Positions 31,479-39,742 of a stretch of DNA of 44,475 nucleotides are shown here, one piece after another. This DNA is from Candidatus Omnitrophica bacterium UBA6233 (GTDB lineage: Bacteria > Omnitrophota > Gorgyraeia > Gygaellales > Profunditerraquicolaceae), in contig DJWJ01000021.1 of NCBI GenBank assembly GCA_002440965.1, positions 1 to 44,475 of the forward strand, given 5' to 3'. Each line of letters begins with the position of its first letter. Positions within the stretch are counted from its first letter, which is position 1. The notes beneath the pieces were generated by a model. The model made no database searches, was not told where the DNA came from, and saw only the letters and a program-made list of their open reading frames with translations. Position numbers and translations under genes: made by a program.

Positions 31479-32270
31479 TTACCATCCCATCAACTCTTCA
31501 ACTTTACCGGCAATGTTTTCTGCCCGCATAAAGACCGTACCGACCAAAACCGCATTGACTCCTAAAATCTTCAGGAACAAAATATCCTGGTAAGTCCTCA
31601 ATCCGCTTTCTACCACTACAGTCCTATCCCTAGGAATCAAGGTATACAATCTTTCGGTGGTCTTAAGGTCAACTTCAAGAGTGTGCAGATTACGGTTATT
31701 TATCCCGATAAGCGGAATCCCCTTTAATTTCAATACCTTCTTTAACTCTTTTTCGTCATGAACCTCAACCAAAACATCCATACTCAACTCGCTAGCTAAA
31801 GCCGCAAACTCAGTTATCTCATTCTGCGTGAGTAAACCGGCTATAAGCAGTATGGCGTCGGCCCCGTAAAAACGGGATTCGTAAATCTGATACGGATCAA
31901 TTATAAAATCCTTTCGCAATACGGGAAGCTCAACGATATTTTTTATCTCATTGATATACGCGAGGCTCCCTTGAAAATAATCCTCTTCGGTTAAAACCGA
32001 CACCGCCTGCGCTCCGGCATCCTGATAAGCCCGGGCGATATCCATATAACTGAAATCCTGACGAATCACCCCTTCGGAAGGCGATGCCTTCTTTATCTCG
32101 GCAATCAGAGAAATCTGGCGAGGCTTATTTATAGCTTCAATAAACTTACGCGCCGGCGCAATACCCTGCACCTTGGCCCTTAATTCTTCTTCGGGAAACT
32201 GCTGCTTGGCCAGAATTAAACGTTCCTTTTTTTTTGCGATAATTTCTTTTAAAATATCCGTCTTTGCCAT
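31479..32270 (-). CDS. trpC: Indole-3-glycerol phosphate synthase
   Basis: 263 residues. Motifs: SLIAEIKKASPSEGVI near 54 with the catalytic Lys and Glu region, LRKDFIIDPYQIYE near 118, GINNRNLHTLEVDL near 184 and VVESGLRT near 215. It closes the indole ring from CdRP. Its ATG overlaps the trpD stop as TAATG. A 10-base gap to trpF is the largest in this part of the operon. Confidence 0.96.
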   Translation of the reverse strand: MAKTDILKEIIAKKKERLILAKQQFPEEELRAKVQGIAPARKFIEAINKPRQISLIAEIKKASPSEGVIRQDFSYMDIARAYQDAGAQAVSVLTEEDYFQGSLAYINEIKNIVELPVLRKDFIIDPYQIYESRFYGADAILLIAGLLTQNEITEFAALASELSMDVLVEVHDEKELKKVLKLKGIPLIGINNRNLHTLEVDLKTTERLYTLIPRDRTVVVESGLRTYQDILFLKILGVNAVLVGTVFMRAENIAGKVEELMGW

Positions 32271-33280
32271 TACCTCGAATACTCCTTTAATAATTCCAAC
32301 TTTCTTAACGCTGCCTTACTATCAATCGACTGTGCGGCAAATTTTATCCCTTCTTTAATCGAAACGGCTTTATCTGCGGCATATATAGCGCACCCGGCAT
32401 TCAACAATACTATATCGCGCCTAAAACCGTCTTTACCATCCAAAATGCCCTGGACTATCTGCACATTATCAAATAAACTCCCGCCGGATAGGTCTTCGAT
32501 ACGGGCGCGCTTAAACCCGAAATCCTCCGGGCCTATTTCATAGTTTTTTATCTCACCGTGATTCAGTTCGGAAACAAAGGTTTTGCTTGTATTAGTAACT
32601 TCATCCAAACCATCGCTTCCATGCACGACTAAAACGTGTTTAGAGCCCAGATTATCCAAGACGCGCGTCAAAACAGGAACCCACTTAGCGGAATAAACTC
32701 CGATTAGTTGATTTGTGGCCCGGGCAGGATTAGTGAGCGGGCCGAGAATATTAAAAATTGTTTTTCCGACAATCTGCTTACGCGCAGGCATCACGTTTTT
32801 CATAGCCCGGTGCATATTCGGAGCAAACAAAAAAGCAATTCCTATCTCTTCTAAGCTTTTTTTGATTTTATCCCTATCCATATTTATGTTTACGCCCAAA
32901 GCCTCCAGAATATCCGCGCTTCCGCAAATACTCGAAACAGAACGATTGCCGTGTTTGGCCACTACAACCCCTGCCCCTGAAGCTACAAAAGCACTGACAG
33001 TTGAAATATTAAACGTACCCAATTTATCCCCGCCTGTCCCGCAAGTATCCAGTATATTTGACTTATCCACTATAATCGGATCAACATATTTCAGCATTGC
33101 TTCAGCCGCAACGGTAATCTCATCGACCGTTTCTCCCTTGATATTTAAATAGGCAAGAAATTCGACGATCTCGGGAGTTTTGGCTTTCCCGCTCAATATA
33201 TCGTCCATCGCTTCCTGCATTTCTTTGGCGCCAAGATCATTTTTGGCGATAAGCTTGCTTATCAGTCTATTTATACTCAT
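32270..33280 (-). CDS. trpD: Anthranilate phosphoribosyltransferase
   Basis: 336 residues. The PRPP-binding loop DTCGTGGDKLGTFNIST near 79 and AKHGNRSVSSICGSAD near 108 are intact, and GPLTNPARATNQLIGV near 175 is typical. It transfers phosphoribose to anthranilate. Stand-alone, not fused to trpG. Overlaps trpG by 4 bases. Confidence 0.96.
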   Translation of the reverse strand: MSINRLISKLIAKNDLGAKEMQEAMDDILSGKAKTPEIVEFLAYLNIKGETVDEITVAAEAMLKYVDPIIVDKSNILDTCGTGGDKLGTFNISTVSAFVASGAGVVVAKHGNRSVSSICGSADILEALGVNINMDRDKIKKSLEEIGIAFLFAPNMHRAMKNVMPARKQIVGKTIFNILGPLTNPARATNQLIGVYSAKWVPVLTRVLDNLGSKHVLVVHGSDGLDEVTNTSKTFVSELNHGEIKNYEIGPEDFGFKRARIEDLSGGSLFDNVQIVQGILDGKDGFRRDIVLLNAGCAIYAADKAVSIKEGIKFAAQSIDSKAALRKLELLKEYSR

Positions 33281-33840
33281 AAATTAACAAAGTTAGCTAA
33301 AATATCCATACCACATTTTGTCAGAATGGATTCGGGATGAAATTGTACTCCCCAAAGAAGATACTTTTTATGTTTCAACCCCATAATTTCTTTCTCTTTG
33401 GTCCAAGCAGTTATTTCCAGTGATTCGGGCAAACTGCTTCTATCTACGAGCAAAGAATGATACCGCGTTGCTTCAAAAGGATTGGGGAGGCCCTTAAATA
33501 TATCCCGGTTGTTGTGAGAAATCATAGAAGTTTTACCATGCATAAGTTTCCTGGCATTAACAATCTTGCCTCCGTAAGTATACCCTATAGCCTGATGTCC
33601 GAGACAAACTCCCAGGATAGGAATTCTGCCGGCTAATGTTTTTATCACTTCACAGGATATCCCGGCTTCTTCGGGGCGTCCTGGGCCAGGAGAAATAACG
33701 ATTTTTTCGGGAGACAATTTAATTATTTGCTCAAGCGTAATCTTATCATTACGGAAAACTTTTACCTCTTGACGAAGCGAACCCAAATATTGCACCAAGT
33801 TATAGGTAAAAGAGTCGTAATTATCAATCATTATAATCAT
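33277..33840 (-). CDS. trpG: Anthranilate synthase glutamine amidotransferase component
   Basis: 187 residues, class I glutaminase. The nucleophile Cys is in ILGVCLGHQAIGY near residue 79; the His-Glu pair is in VQFHPES near 168. Oxyanion segment PGPGRPEEAG near 52. It could serve TrpE and also PabB. AAGGGG precedes the ATG at 33840. First recognisable gene of the trp operon: no trpE is adjacent or elsewhere in the window. Confidence 0.93.
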   Translation of the reverse strand: MIIMIDNYDSFTYNLVQYLGSLRQEVKVFRNDKITLEQIIKLSPEKIVISPGPGRPEEAGISCEVIKTLAGRIPILGVCLGHQAIGYTYGGKIVNARKLMHGKTSMISHNNRDIFKGLPNPFEATRYHSLLVDRSSLPESLEITAWTKEKEIMGLKHKKYLLWGVQFHPESILTKCGMDILANFVNL

Positions 33841-33923
33841 ATTTATGCCCCTTTTAAATCCAACTCAAGAGTTAAGACACAAAAGTCAAAACCACAATCT
33901 AAGATTCAAAAAAACAAAACTAT

Positions 33924-34058
33924 TAATGACAAAGGTCAAAGCCCAAAATTCAAAATAAATTTAAATGACAAATACCAAATGACAAAACCCTGGTTTTGGA
34001 TTTTGACATTTGGGGGTTTTAGATTTATTTTGGATTTCGAATTTTGTCATTTGTCATT
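33924..34058 (-). repeat. AT-rich inverted-repeat element, copy 3
   Basis: Same family as 7065-7197, starting 6 bases after the murA stop, in the same orientation relative to transcription. The rest of the murA-trpG gap (33841-33923) holds a small AACTC-AA-GAGTT palindrome at 33862-33873, weak promoter-like words and AAGGGG before trpG; no T-box or leader peptide is visible. Confidence 0.9.
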
Positions 34059-34064
34059 AGCTTA

Positions 34065-35327
34065 TTATTCTTTCTCTCTCCAAATCTTAGCTCCTAATTT
34101 TTCCAGTTTTTCCTCGATATTTTCATATCCGCGTTCCAAATGATAAATTCTTGATATGGAAGTCTTACCTTCCGCAGCCAAACCGGCAAGAACTAAACAA
34201 GCGGAGGCGCGTAAATCCGAAGCCATTACCGGAGCTCCGGAAAGAGCTTCTACGCCTTCAACAATGGCATGCGGACCCTCTCTTTGAATACGCGCCCCCA
34301 TACGGTTAAGCTCGGCGACATGCATAAATCTATCCGGATATATTTTTTCGTTAATAAGACTTATTCCGGGAGTTATGCTCATAAGCGCCATCATTTGAGC
34401 TTGCATATCAGTGGGAAAACCCGGATACGGAAGCGTATTTATATTTATAGCATTAAGCGGTTTCTTATAGCGCATATGTATGGAATTATCCGTCTTAACA
34501 ATAGGCGCGCCTGCTTCTTCCAGCCTGTCAATAAGCGCTCCTAAATGTTTATATAAAACATTTCTTATAAGAATATCTCCTTTGGTAGCTAAAGCGGCCA
34601 GCATCATTGTGCCAGCTTCAATCCTATCCGGGATAATCGTGTGGGTAGCGCCATGCAAATGCCTTACGCCCTCTATTTCGATTATAGGAGTGCCGTGCCC
34701 TTTGATTTTAGCTCCCATCTTAATCAGGAATTCCGCTAAATCCTCTACCTCGGGCTCGCAGGCTGCCGATTCAATCACAGTTTTACCTTCAGCTAACACC
34801 GCAGCCATCATCACGTTATCCGTGGCTAAAACAGATGAACCATAAACCCCGCCTAAATAAATATGTTTACCCTTTAATTCCGAAGCTTTGGCAATTACGT
34901 AACCGGAATCGACGCTGACATCGGCGCCCAAAGCCTTTATTCCTTTTAGATGCAGGTCAACCGGCCGAACACCAATAACGCAGCCTCCAGGGAGAGAAAC
35001 CTTCGCTTTCTTGAGCTTTCCTAAAAGCGGGCCCAAAACACAAAAAGACGCGCGCATAGTGGAAACCAGTTTATAATCCGCAACGTAATTTATTTTTTTA
35101 AGATTGCTTACCGAAACTATTCCCTTCTCCAAATCCGCATCTTTTCCTAATGAACGCAGTATCTTGACCATTGTGTTGGTATCGCGTAAATCCGGAACGC
35201 CCTTGATTACACAAGCGTCATCAGTAAGAAGGGTAGCCGCCAATATAGGTAGAGCGGCATTCTTTGCCCCTGAGATTGTAACTTCGCCTTTAAGTTTTAC
35301 ACCGCCCTCAATAATCAATTTATCCAT
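34065..35327 (-). CDS. murA: UDP-N-acetylglucosamine 1-carboxyvinyltransferase
   Basis: 420 residues, the EPSP-synthase fold. The catalytic cysteine is C116 in SLPGGCVIGVRPVDLH, so it is the fosfomycin-sensitive type. SGAKNAALPILAATL near 19, RIEAGTMMLAA near 230 and PYPGFPTDMQAQ near 300 are family motifs. First committed step of peptidoglycan synthesis. AAGGAG precedes the start. Confidence 0.96.
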   Translation of the reverse strand: MDKLIIEGGVKLKGEVTISGAKNAALPILAATLLTDDACVIKGVPDLRDTNTMVKILRSLGKDADLEKGIVSVSNLKKINYVADYKLVSTMRASFCVLGPLLGKLKKAKVSLPGGCVIGVRPVDLHLKGIKALGADVSVDSGYVIAKASELKGKHIYLGGVYGSSVLATDNVMMAAVLAEGKTVIESAACEPEVEDLAEFLIKMGAKIKGHGTPIIEIEGVRHLHGATHTIIPDRIEAGTMMLAALATKGDILIRNVLYKHLGALIDRLEEAGAPIVKTDNSIHMRYKKPLNAININTLPYPGFPTDMQAQMMALMSITPGISLINEKIYPDRFMHVAELNRMGARIQREGPHAIVEGVEALSGAPVMASDLRASACLVLAGLAAEGKTSISRIYHLERGYENIEEKLEKLGAKIWREKE

Positions 35328-35383
35328 TTTTCTCCTTAATACCCAACCACCAAATCCCCATGACTGATGAATGATTCAAATAG

Positions 35384-35404
35384 CAATTCCCAATTGGGAA
35401 ATTG
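35384..35404. repeat. CAATTCCCAATTGGGAAATTG palindrome core
   Basis: A 21-base near-perfect palindrome at the centre of a more degenerate inverted repeat that spans most of the prmC-murA gap (35340-35448; TTTGGAATT-type words on both sides). A different sequence family from the five TGACAAATGACAAA elements, but in the same kind of place. Confidence 0.6.
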
Positions 35405-35448
35405 TAATATTGGGATTTCATTCGACATTGGAACTTGGATATTTGGAA

Positions 35449-36222
35449 TTAAATCTTTTGCGCTACTATTACTCTATCTATATTACTATAATCTTTAATC
35501 GCTTCCGTTATTTTGAATGCCCCTGAATCCAGAGATGTCTTTTCTATGCCAAGCCTCTGCCCAAAACCAATTTCCATAATCAATAAACCGTCTTTTTTTA
35601 AGTGGCCGGCTGCTTTCAAGCTTATACGGCGGTAAAAATCCAATCCGTCAACCCCTGCGCTTAAAGCTACTCTTGGCTCAAATTGTAATTCCGGTTGTAA
35701 TCTCCCTATTTCATCGTCCGCAATATAAGGAGGATTGCTGACAATTATATCATATTCCCTATTACCCAGCGAATCGAATAAATCGCTCCGGATAAAATCA
35801 ATCTTTACGCCGTTTAACCCTGCATTTTCTTCGGCTACTGCCAAAGCCTTATCTGAAATATCAATAGCGTCTATCTTCGCATTCACCAGTCTTTTGCCCA
35901 AAGATATAGCTATGCAGCCTGATCCCGTCCCTAAATCCAAGATCTCTGCCTGCCTTATTTTATCAGCATATTTCAGCGTTGTCTCAACCAGAATTTCTGT
36001 CTCGGGACGAGGAATAAGGACATCTCGATTTACTTTTAACTTTAAAGCCATAAATTCAGTTTTTCCCAATATATACTGGATAGGCTCTCCCTTTATCCTC
36101 CTCTTTAAAACGGATGAAATAAGCGCAAGCTTATCCTGATCCAGGATTTTAGCTTTATCTAAATATAACGCAGTTCTATCGCAGCCTAAAACTTCGCTAA
36201 ACAATAACTCTGTTTCATTCAT
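35449..36222 (-). CDS. prmC: Release factor glutamine methyltransferase
   Basis: 257 residues. SAM-binding ILDLGTGSGCIAISL near 98 and the NPPYI motif near 160 (IIVSNPPYIADDE) define PrmC/HemK, which methylates the GGQ glutamine of release factors. YILGKTEFMAL and VLIPRPETE lie in the N-terminal part. It overlaps prfA, its substrate gene, by 8 bases. Confidence 0.96.
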   Translation of the reverse strand: MNETELLFSEVLGCDRTALYLDKAKILDQDKLALISSVLKRRIKGEPIQYILGKTEFMALKLKVNRDVLIPRPETEILVETTLKYADKIRQAEILDLGTGSGCIAISLGKRLVNAKIDAIDISDKALAVAEENAGLNGVKIDFIRSDLFDSLGNREYDIIVSNPPYIADDEIGRLQPELQFEPRVALSAGVDGLDFYRRISLKAAGHLKKDGLLIMEIGFGQRLGIEKTSLDSGAFKITEAIKDYSNIDRVIVAQKI

Positions 36223-37285
36223 TTTGCGCCTTTTGCCTGGCTTCTTTCTCCGCCTTAATCAAGGCGTCGGAAATTTCATCAAACTCACCCTCAAGTATGG
36301 ATTCCAATTGGTGAGTGGTAAAATTTATGCGATGATCCGTAACCCGCCTATCCGGGAAATTATAAGTGCGGATCTTCTCGCTTCTATCTCCTGAACCAAT
36401 CTGGGATTTTCTTTCTTTGGAAAGCCTTTTTGATTCAGCCTCTCTTTTAGCATCCAAGAGCTTGGCGCGCAAGACTCGCATTGCCTTATTTTTATTCTTC
36501 AGCTGAGAACGTTCATCCTGGCAAGCAACCACTACTCCGCTGGGAATATGCGTAATCCGCACAGCTGAATCGGTTTTCTGCATATGCTGGCCGCCGGGGC
36601 CGCTTGAGCGGTACGTATCAATCCTTAAGTCATTAGGCTCAATCACTAAATCCACTTCTTCCGGTTCAACCAAAACCGCAACAGTCGCGGTGGAGGTATG
36701 TATTCTTCCCTGGGCCTCAGTCGTAGGCACGCGTTGCACGCGATGCACTCCGCTCTCAAACTTCAACCGGCTATAAGCGTCTTTACCTTTTACGCCAAAA
36801 GATACTTCTTTGAATCCACCGGATTCATTAGTAGCCGCCGACATCAATTCCATTAACCAGCCTTTGCTTGCGGCGTATTTCGAGTACATCCGGTAAAGAT
36901 CTGCGGCAAAAAGTCCAGCCTCATCCCCTCCTGTACCCTGCCGGATTTCTACGATTATATCGCGGCCGGCGTCTTTATCTTTTTCGGTAAAAGCTTCTTT
37001 TATCTTTCCCTCGATATCTTTGAGCTTTAACCTAAGGTCTTCCAACTCCAGCTTAGCTAACTCTAAAAACTCTTTGTCGTGCTTCTCTCCAGAGACAAGT
37101 TCCAACTCCTGAATCTCCTTCGAAATCCGCTTCTGCTCACGAAACAATGAAACCGGCTCTTTTAAATCCGAGAGCTCCTTAGCCAGCTTATTGGACTTAT
37201 CGCGGTCACTAAGCACCTCGGGAGAGGATAGTAATTTTTCTAATTCCTGGTATCGAGATTCTAATTTTTCGAGTTTATTAAGCAT
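36215..37285 (-). CDS. prfA: Peptide chain release factor 1
   Basis: 356 residues. The GGQ motif lies in RSSGPGGQHMQKTDSAVR near 225, and the stop-codon recognition tripeptide of RF1 reads PTT in VPTTEAQGRIHTS, a variant of the usual PxT. Terminates at UAA and UAG. HMQ replaces the more common HVN after GGQ. Followed immediately by prmC. Confidence 0.95.
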   Translation of the reverse strand: MLNKLEKLESRYQELEKLLSSPEVLSDRDKSNKLAKELSDLKEPVSLFREQKRISKEIQELELVSGEKHDKEFLELAKLELEDLRLKLKDIEGKIKEAFTEKDKDAGRDIIVEIRQGTGGDEAGLFAADLYRMYSKYAASKGWLMELMSAATNESGGFKEVSFGVKGKDAYSRLKFESGVHRVQRVPTTEAQGRIHTSTATVAVLVEPEEVDLVIEPNDLRIDTYRSSGPGGQHMQKTDSAVRITHIPSGVVVACQDERSQLKNKNKAMRVLRAKLLDAKREAESKRLSKERKSQIGSGDRSEKIRTYNFPDRRVTDHRINFTTHQLESILEGEFDEISDALIKAEKEARQKAQNE

Positions 37286-37293
37286 GATTATTT

Positions 37294-37425
37294 AATGTCA
37301 AATACCAAAGCACAAAATTCAAAATAAATTCAAATAACAAAATCCAAATGATAAAACTTTAGTTTTAGATTTTGACATTTGAGTTTTGGATTTATTTTGG
37401 ATTTTGAATTTTGACATTTGTCATT
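37294..37425 (-). repeat. AT-rich inverted-repeat element, copy 4
   Basis: Same family as 7065-7197. Its 5' end (minus strand) overlaps the rpmE stop codon: the terminal AAATGA word contributes the TGA at 37423-37421. It fills the rpmE-prfA gap. Confidence 0.9.
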
Positions 37426-37624
37426 TTTGCTTGCCGTATTTCTTGATAAACTTATCTACGCGCCCGGCAGAATCAACGAATTTCTGCTTTCCGGTAAAGA
37501 ACGGATGGCACTTTGAACAAATCTCTACCCTGATTGCCTGCTTAGTTGAGCGGGTATGCACTGTTTCGCCGCAAGCGCAAACAATCGTAGCTTCTTTGTA
37601 GTTGGGATGTACCTTGTCTTTCAT
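37421..37624 (-). CDS. rpmE: 50S ribosomal protein L31
   Basis: 67 residues. Zinc-type L31 with CACG near 16 and CSKCHPFFTGKQKFVD near 36-51, so it is the C+ form. AAAGGAGG precedes the ATG at 37624. It is bracketed by two copies of the intergenic IR element (37294-37425 and 37670-37800), and its last codons run into one of them. Confidence 0.95.
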   Translation of the reverse strand: MKDKVHPNYKEATIVCACGETVHTRSTKQAIRVEICSKCHPFFTGKQKFVDSAGRVDKFIKKYGKQK

Positions 37625-37669
37625 TTGAATCCTCCTTTTAAATTGGGGTTAAAATGTAAAAATCGCTAA

Positions 37670-37800
37670 TATCAAAGGTCAAAGCCCAAAATTCAAAAAT
37701 AAATCTAAATGACAGATACCAAATGACAAAACCCTAGTTTTGGATTTTGACATTTGAGTTTTGGATTTATTTTGGACTTTGAATTTCGTCATTTGACATT
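37670..37800 (-). repeat. AT-rich inverted-repeat element, copy 5
   Basis: Same family as 7065-7197, starting 15 bases after the rho stop. It occupies most of the rho-rpmE gap; the remaining bases hold only the rpmE Shine-Dalgarno sequence. Confidence 0.9.
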
Positions 37801-37815
37801 AAACTTTCAATTCTG

Positions 37816-39072
37816 CTAATGATTCATACTATTCAAAAACTCTTCGTTATTCTTGGTCTTGCCTAATTTCTCGATTAAGAGTTCCATCGCTTCAACGTTA
37901 TTCAATTCATTGAGCACTTTGCGTAAAATCCAGGTCTTCTGCAATACGTCGGGTTTAACCAACAGCTCCTCATGCCGCGTATTTGAACGCTTGATATCAA
38001 TTGCCGGATAGATCCTGCGCTGGAAGAGATTACGGTCAAGCTGGGTTTCCATGTTACCGGTACCCTTAAACTCTTCGAATATAACTTCATCCATTCGGCT
38101 TCCTGTATCTACAAGGGCTGTGGCAATAATCGTAAGGCTTCCGCCTTCTTCAACCGCTCGTGCCGCCCCAAAAAATCTCTTTGGCTTTTGCAGGGCGTTA
38201 GAATCGATACCGCCTGATAGAACCTTGCCGCTATGCGGCACAACCGAGTTGTAGGCCCGAGCCAGACGCGTAATACTATCTAATAATACCACCACATCGC
38301 GTTTGTGTTCAACCAGTCTCTTGGCTTTTTCCATAACGATTTCAGCTACCTGTATATGTCTTTCCGGCGGCTCATCAAACGTAGAAGATATGACTTCGCC
38401 TTTAACGTGACGCTGCATATCCGTAACTTCTTCCGGGCGCTCATCAATCAAAAGGACAATCATGACTACATCCGGATTATTCGTGGTTATGGCATTAGCC
38501 AGCTTTTGTAAAAGCACGGTCTTGCCGCTATAAGGTTGAGCAACAATTAAACCGCGCTGGCCCTTGCCGATAGGCGCAAGCAGGCTCATTATGCGCATAG
38601 ATATTTCATCGGGCTTGGTCTCCAGGTTAAATGCCTCTTTAGGATAAACCGGAGTAAGATTATCGAAAAGAACCTTCTCTTTAACTTCTTCCGGGTTCTC
38701 GAAATTTACAGCTTCAACTTTAAGCAAAGCAAAATACTTTTCACCTTCTTTAGGCGGACGAATCTGTCCGGAAACCGTATCTCCGGTCCTTAAATCAAAC
38801 TTTCTTATCTGCGAAGGTGAAATATAAATATCGTCCGGACAGGGAAGATAATTGTAATTCGGGCTCCTTAAAAAACCGAATCCTTCGGGTAAAATCTCCA
38901 AAACGCCTTCCCCGAACATCAGCCCTTCTTTCTCCGCCTGAGCCTGCAATATCTTGAAGATCAAATCCTGCTTTTTTAGGCCACTGGTACCGTTAGCATT
39001 TAGCTCTTTGGCTAATTTGTTAAGCTCAGTTATTTTCATATCTTTTAAATTCTTTATATCTAACTTTTCCAC
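37816..39072 (-). CDS. rho: Transcription termination factor Rho
   Basis: 418 residues. N-terminal Rho_N domain (1-45), RNA-binding cold-shock domain (52-125, GFGFLRSPNYNYLPCPDDIYIS), and the ATPase. The P-loop reads GLIVAQPYSGKTVLL instead of the common APPKAGKT, so the lysine equivalent to E. coli K181 is Tyr, while the catalytic GKT is kept. Q-loop and R-loop segments (VKGEVISSTFDEPP, KRFFGAARAVEEGGSLTIIATA) are normal. The start is GTG at 39072, set by GAGGAGG five bases upstream. Confidence 0.95.
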   Translation of the reverse strand: MEKLDIKNLKDMKITELNKLAKELNANGTSGLKKQDLIFKILQAQAEKEGLMFGEGVLEILPEGFGFLRSPNYNYLPCPDDIYISPSQIRKFDLRTGDTVSGQIRPPKEGEKYFALLKVEAVNFENPEEVKEKVLFDNLTPVYPKEAFNLETKPDEISMRIMSLLAPIGKGQRGLIVAQPYSGKTVLLQKLANAITTNNPDVVMIVLLIDERPEEVTDMQRHVKGEVISSTFDEPPERHIQVAEIVMEKAKRLVEHKRDVVVLLDSITRLARAYNSVVPHSGKVLSGGIDSNALQKPKRFFGAARAVEEGGSLTIIATALVDTGSRMDEVIFEEFKGTGNMETQLDRNLFQRRIYPAIDIKRSNTRHEELLVKPDVLQKTWILRKVLNELNNVEAMELLIEKLGKTKNNEEFLNSMNH

Positions 39073-39082
39073 AACTGCCTCC

Positions 39083-39742
39083 TCAATTTTCCCGTTTTTT
39101 ACGGGGTAGAAAATTGACCCCGAGTCCCGAAGGACGAAGGGTTAATTTCATTATCAATTCTTTCACCTGTTTTCTTGTTTCCGCCAAACTGCCGTTATTA
39201 TCTATAATAAAATCCGCTAAACGCGCTTTGGCGTTATCGGGAATTTGAAATCTTATTCTCTTTGCGATATCCATCCTGCTTAAGGACCTTTTCCCCAACA
39301 GGCGCTTAATCCGGGTGTCCCTGGTTACCTCTGCCACAAGCAGCCTGTCTACCATATTCCTCAAACCTGCCTCCAGCAATAAAGGCGCGTCCAAAACAAT
39401 CACTCCTTTCTTTTTGCTGTTAATCTTTGATTTTATAATCCGGATTACTTCAGGATGAACTATACTATTCAATTTTCCTAAAAGCTTCTTGTCATTAAAA
39501 ACAATTCTTGCGAGCTTATGCCGGTCAATGTTCTTATCCGGAGTAAGAATTTTAGCGCCAAACATAGAAATTGTTTTCTTGTAAACTTTATTTTTTCGGC
39601 TAAAACAACTATGCGCTATCTCATCGGCATCGATAATCTTAGACCCATAAGCAGAAAAGATTCTTGCGATAGTGCTTTTTCCGCTCCCAAAATTTCCGGT
39701 TAACCCGATTACGATTTTATTTCTTTGCTTTTGCTTTGGCAT
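39083..39742 (-). CDS. coaE: Dephospho-CoA kinase with repeat-derived C-terminal tail
   Basis: 219 residues. P-loop GLTGNFGSGKST near 13, DADEIAHS near 39, and VIVLDAPLLLEAGL near 113 identify CoaE, the last step of CoA synthesis. The family ends at about residue 198; here the last 20 residues (LTLRPSGLGVNFLPRKKREN) are encoded by a palindromic repeat. The start overlaps the glgA stop by 26 bases. Its TGA stop is part of the rho Shine-Dalgarno region. Confidence 0.93.
   Translation of the reverse strand: MPKQKQRNKIVIGLTGNFGSGKSTIARIFSAYGSKIIDADEIAHSCFSRKNKVYKKTISMFGAKILTPDKNIDRHKLARIVFNDKKLLGKLNSIVHPEVIRIIKSKINSKKKGVIVLDAPLLLEAGLRNMVDRLLVAEVTRDTRIKRLLGKRSLSRMDIAKRIRFQIPDNAKARLADFIIDNNGSLAETRKQVKELIMKLTLRPSGLGVNFLPRKKREN
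39111..39148. repeat. Palindromic repeat in the coaE 3' end
   Basis: AAATTGACCC (39111-39120) pairs with GGGTTAATTT (39139-39148) with one mismatch, and GTCC-CGAA-GGAC (39124-39135) forms an inner stem-loop. REP-like in form; it encodes the extra C-terminus of CoaE. A second small hairpin, CCCGT-TTTTT-ACGGG, lies at 39091-39105. Confidence 0.7.

Noticed and set aside
33841..33923. trp attenuator or leader peptide before trpG
   Set aside because: No Trp-rich short frame, T-box or terminator/antiterminator pair is visible.
37294..37800. CRISPR-like repetition around rpmE
   Set aside because: Two long inverted-repeat elements flank a gene; there are no short direct repeats with unique spacers.
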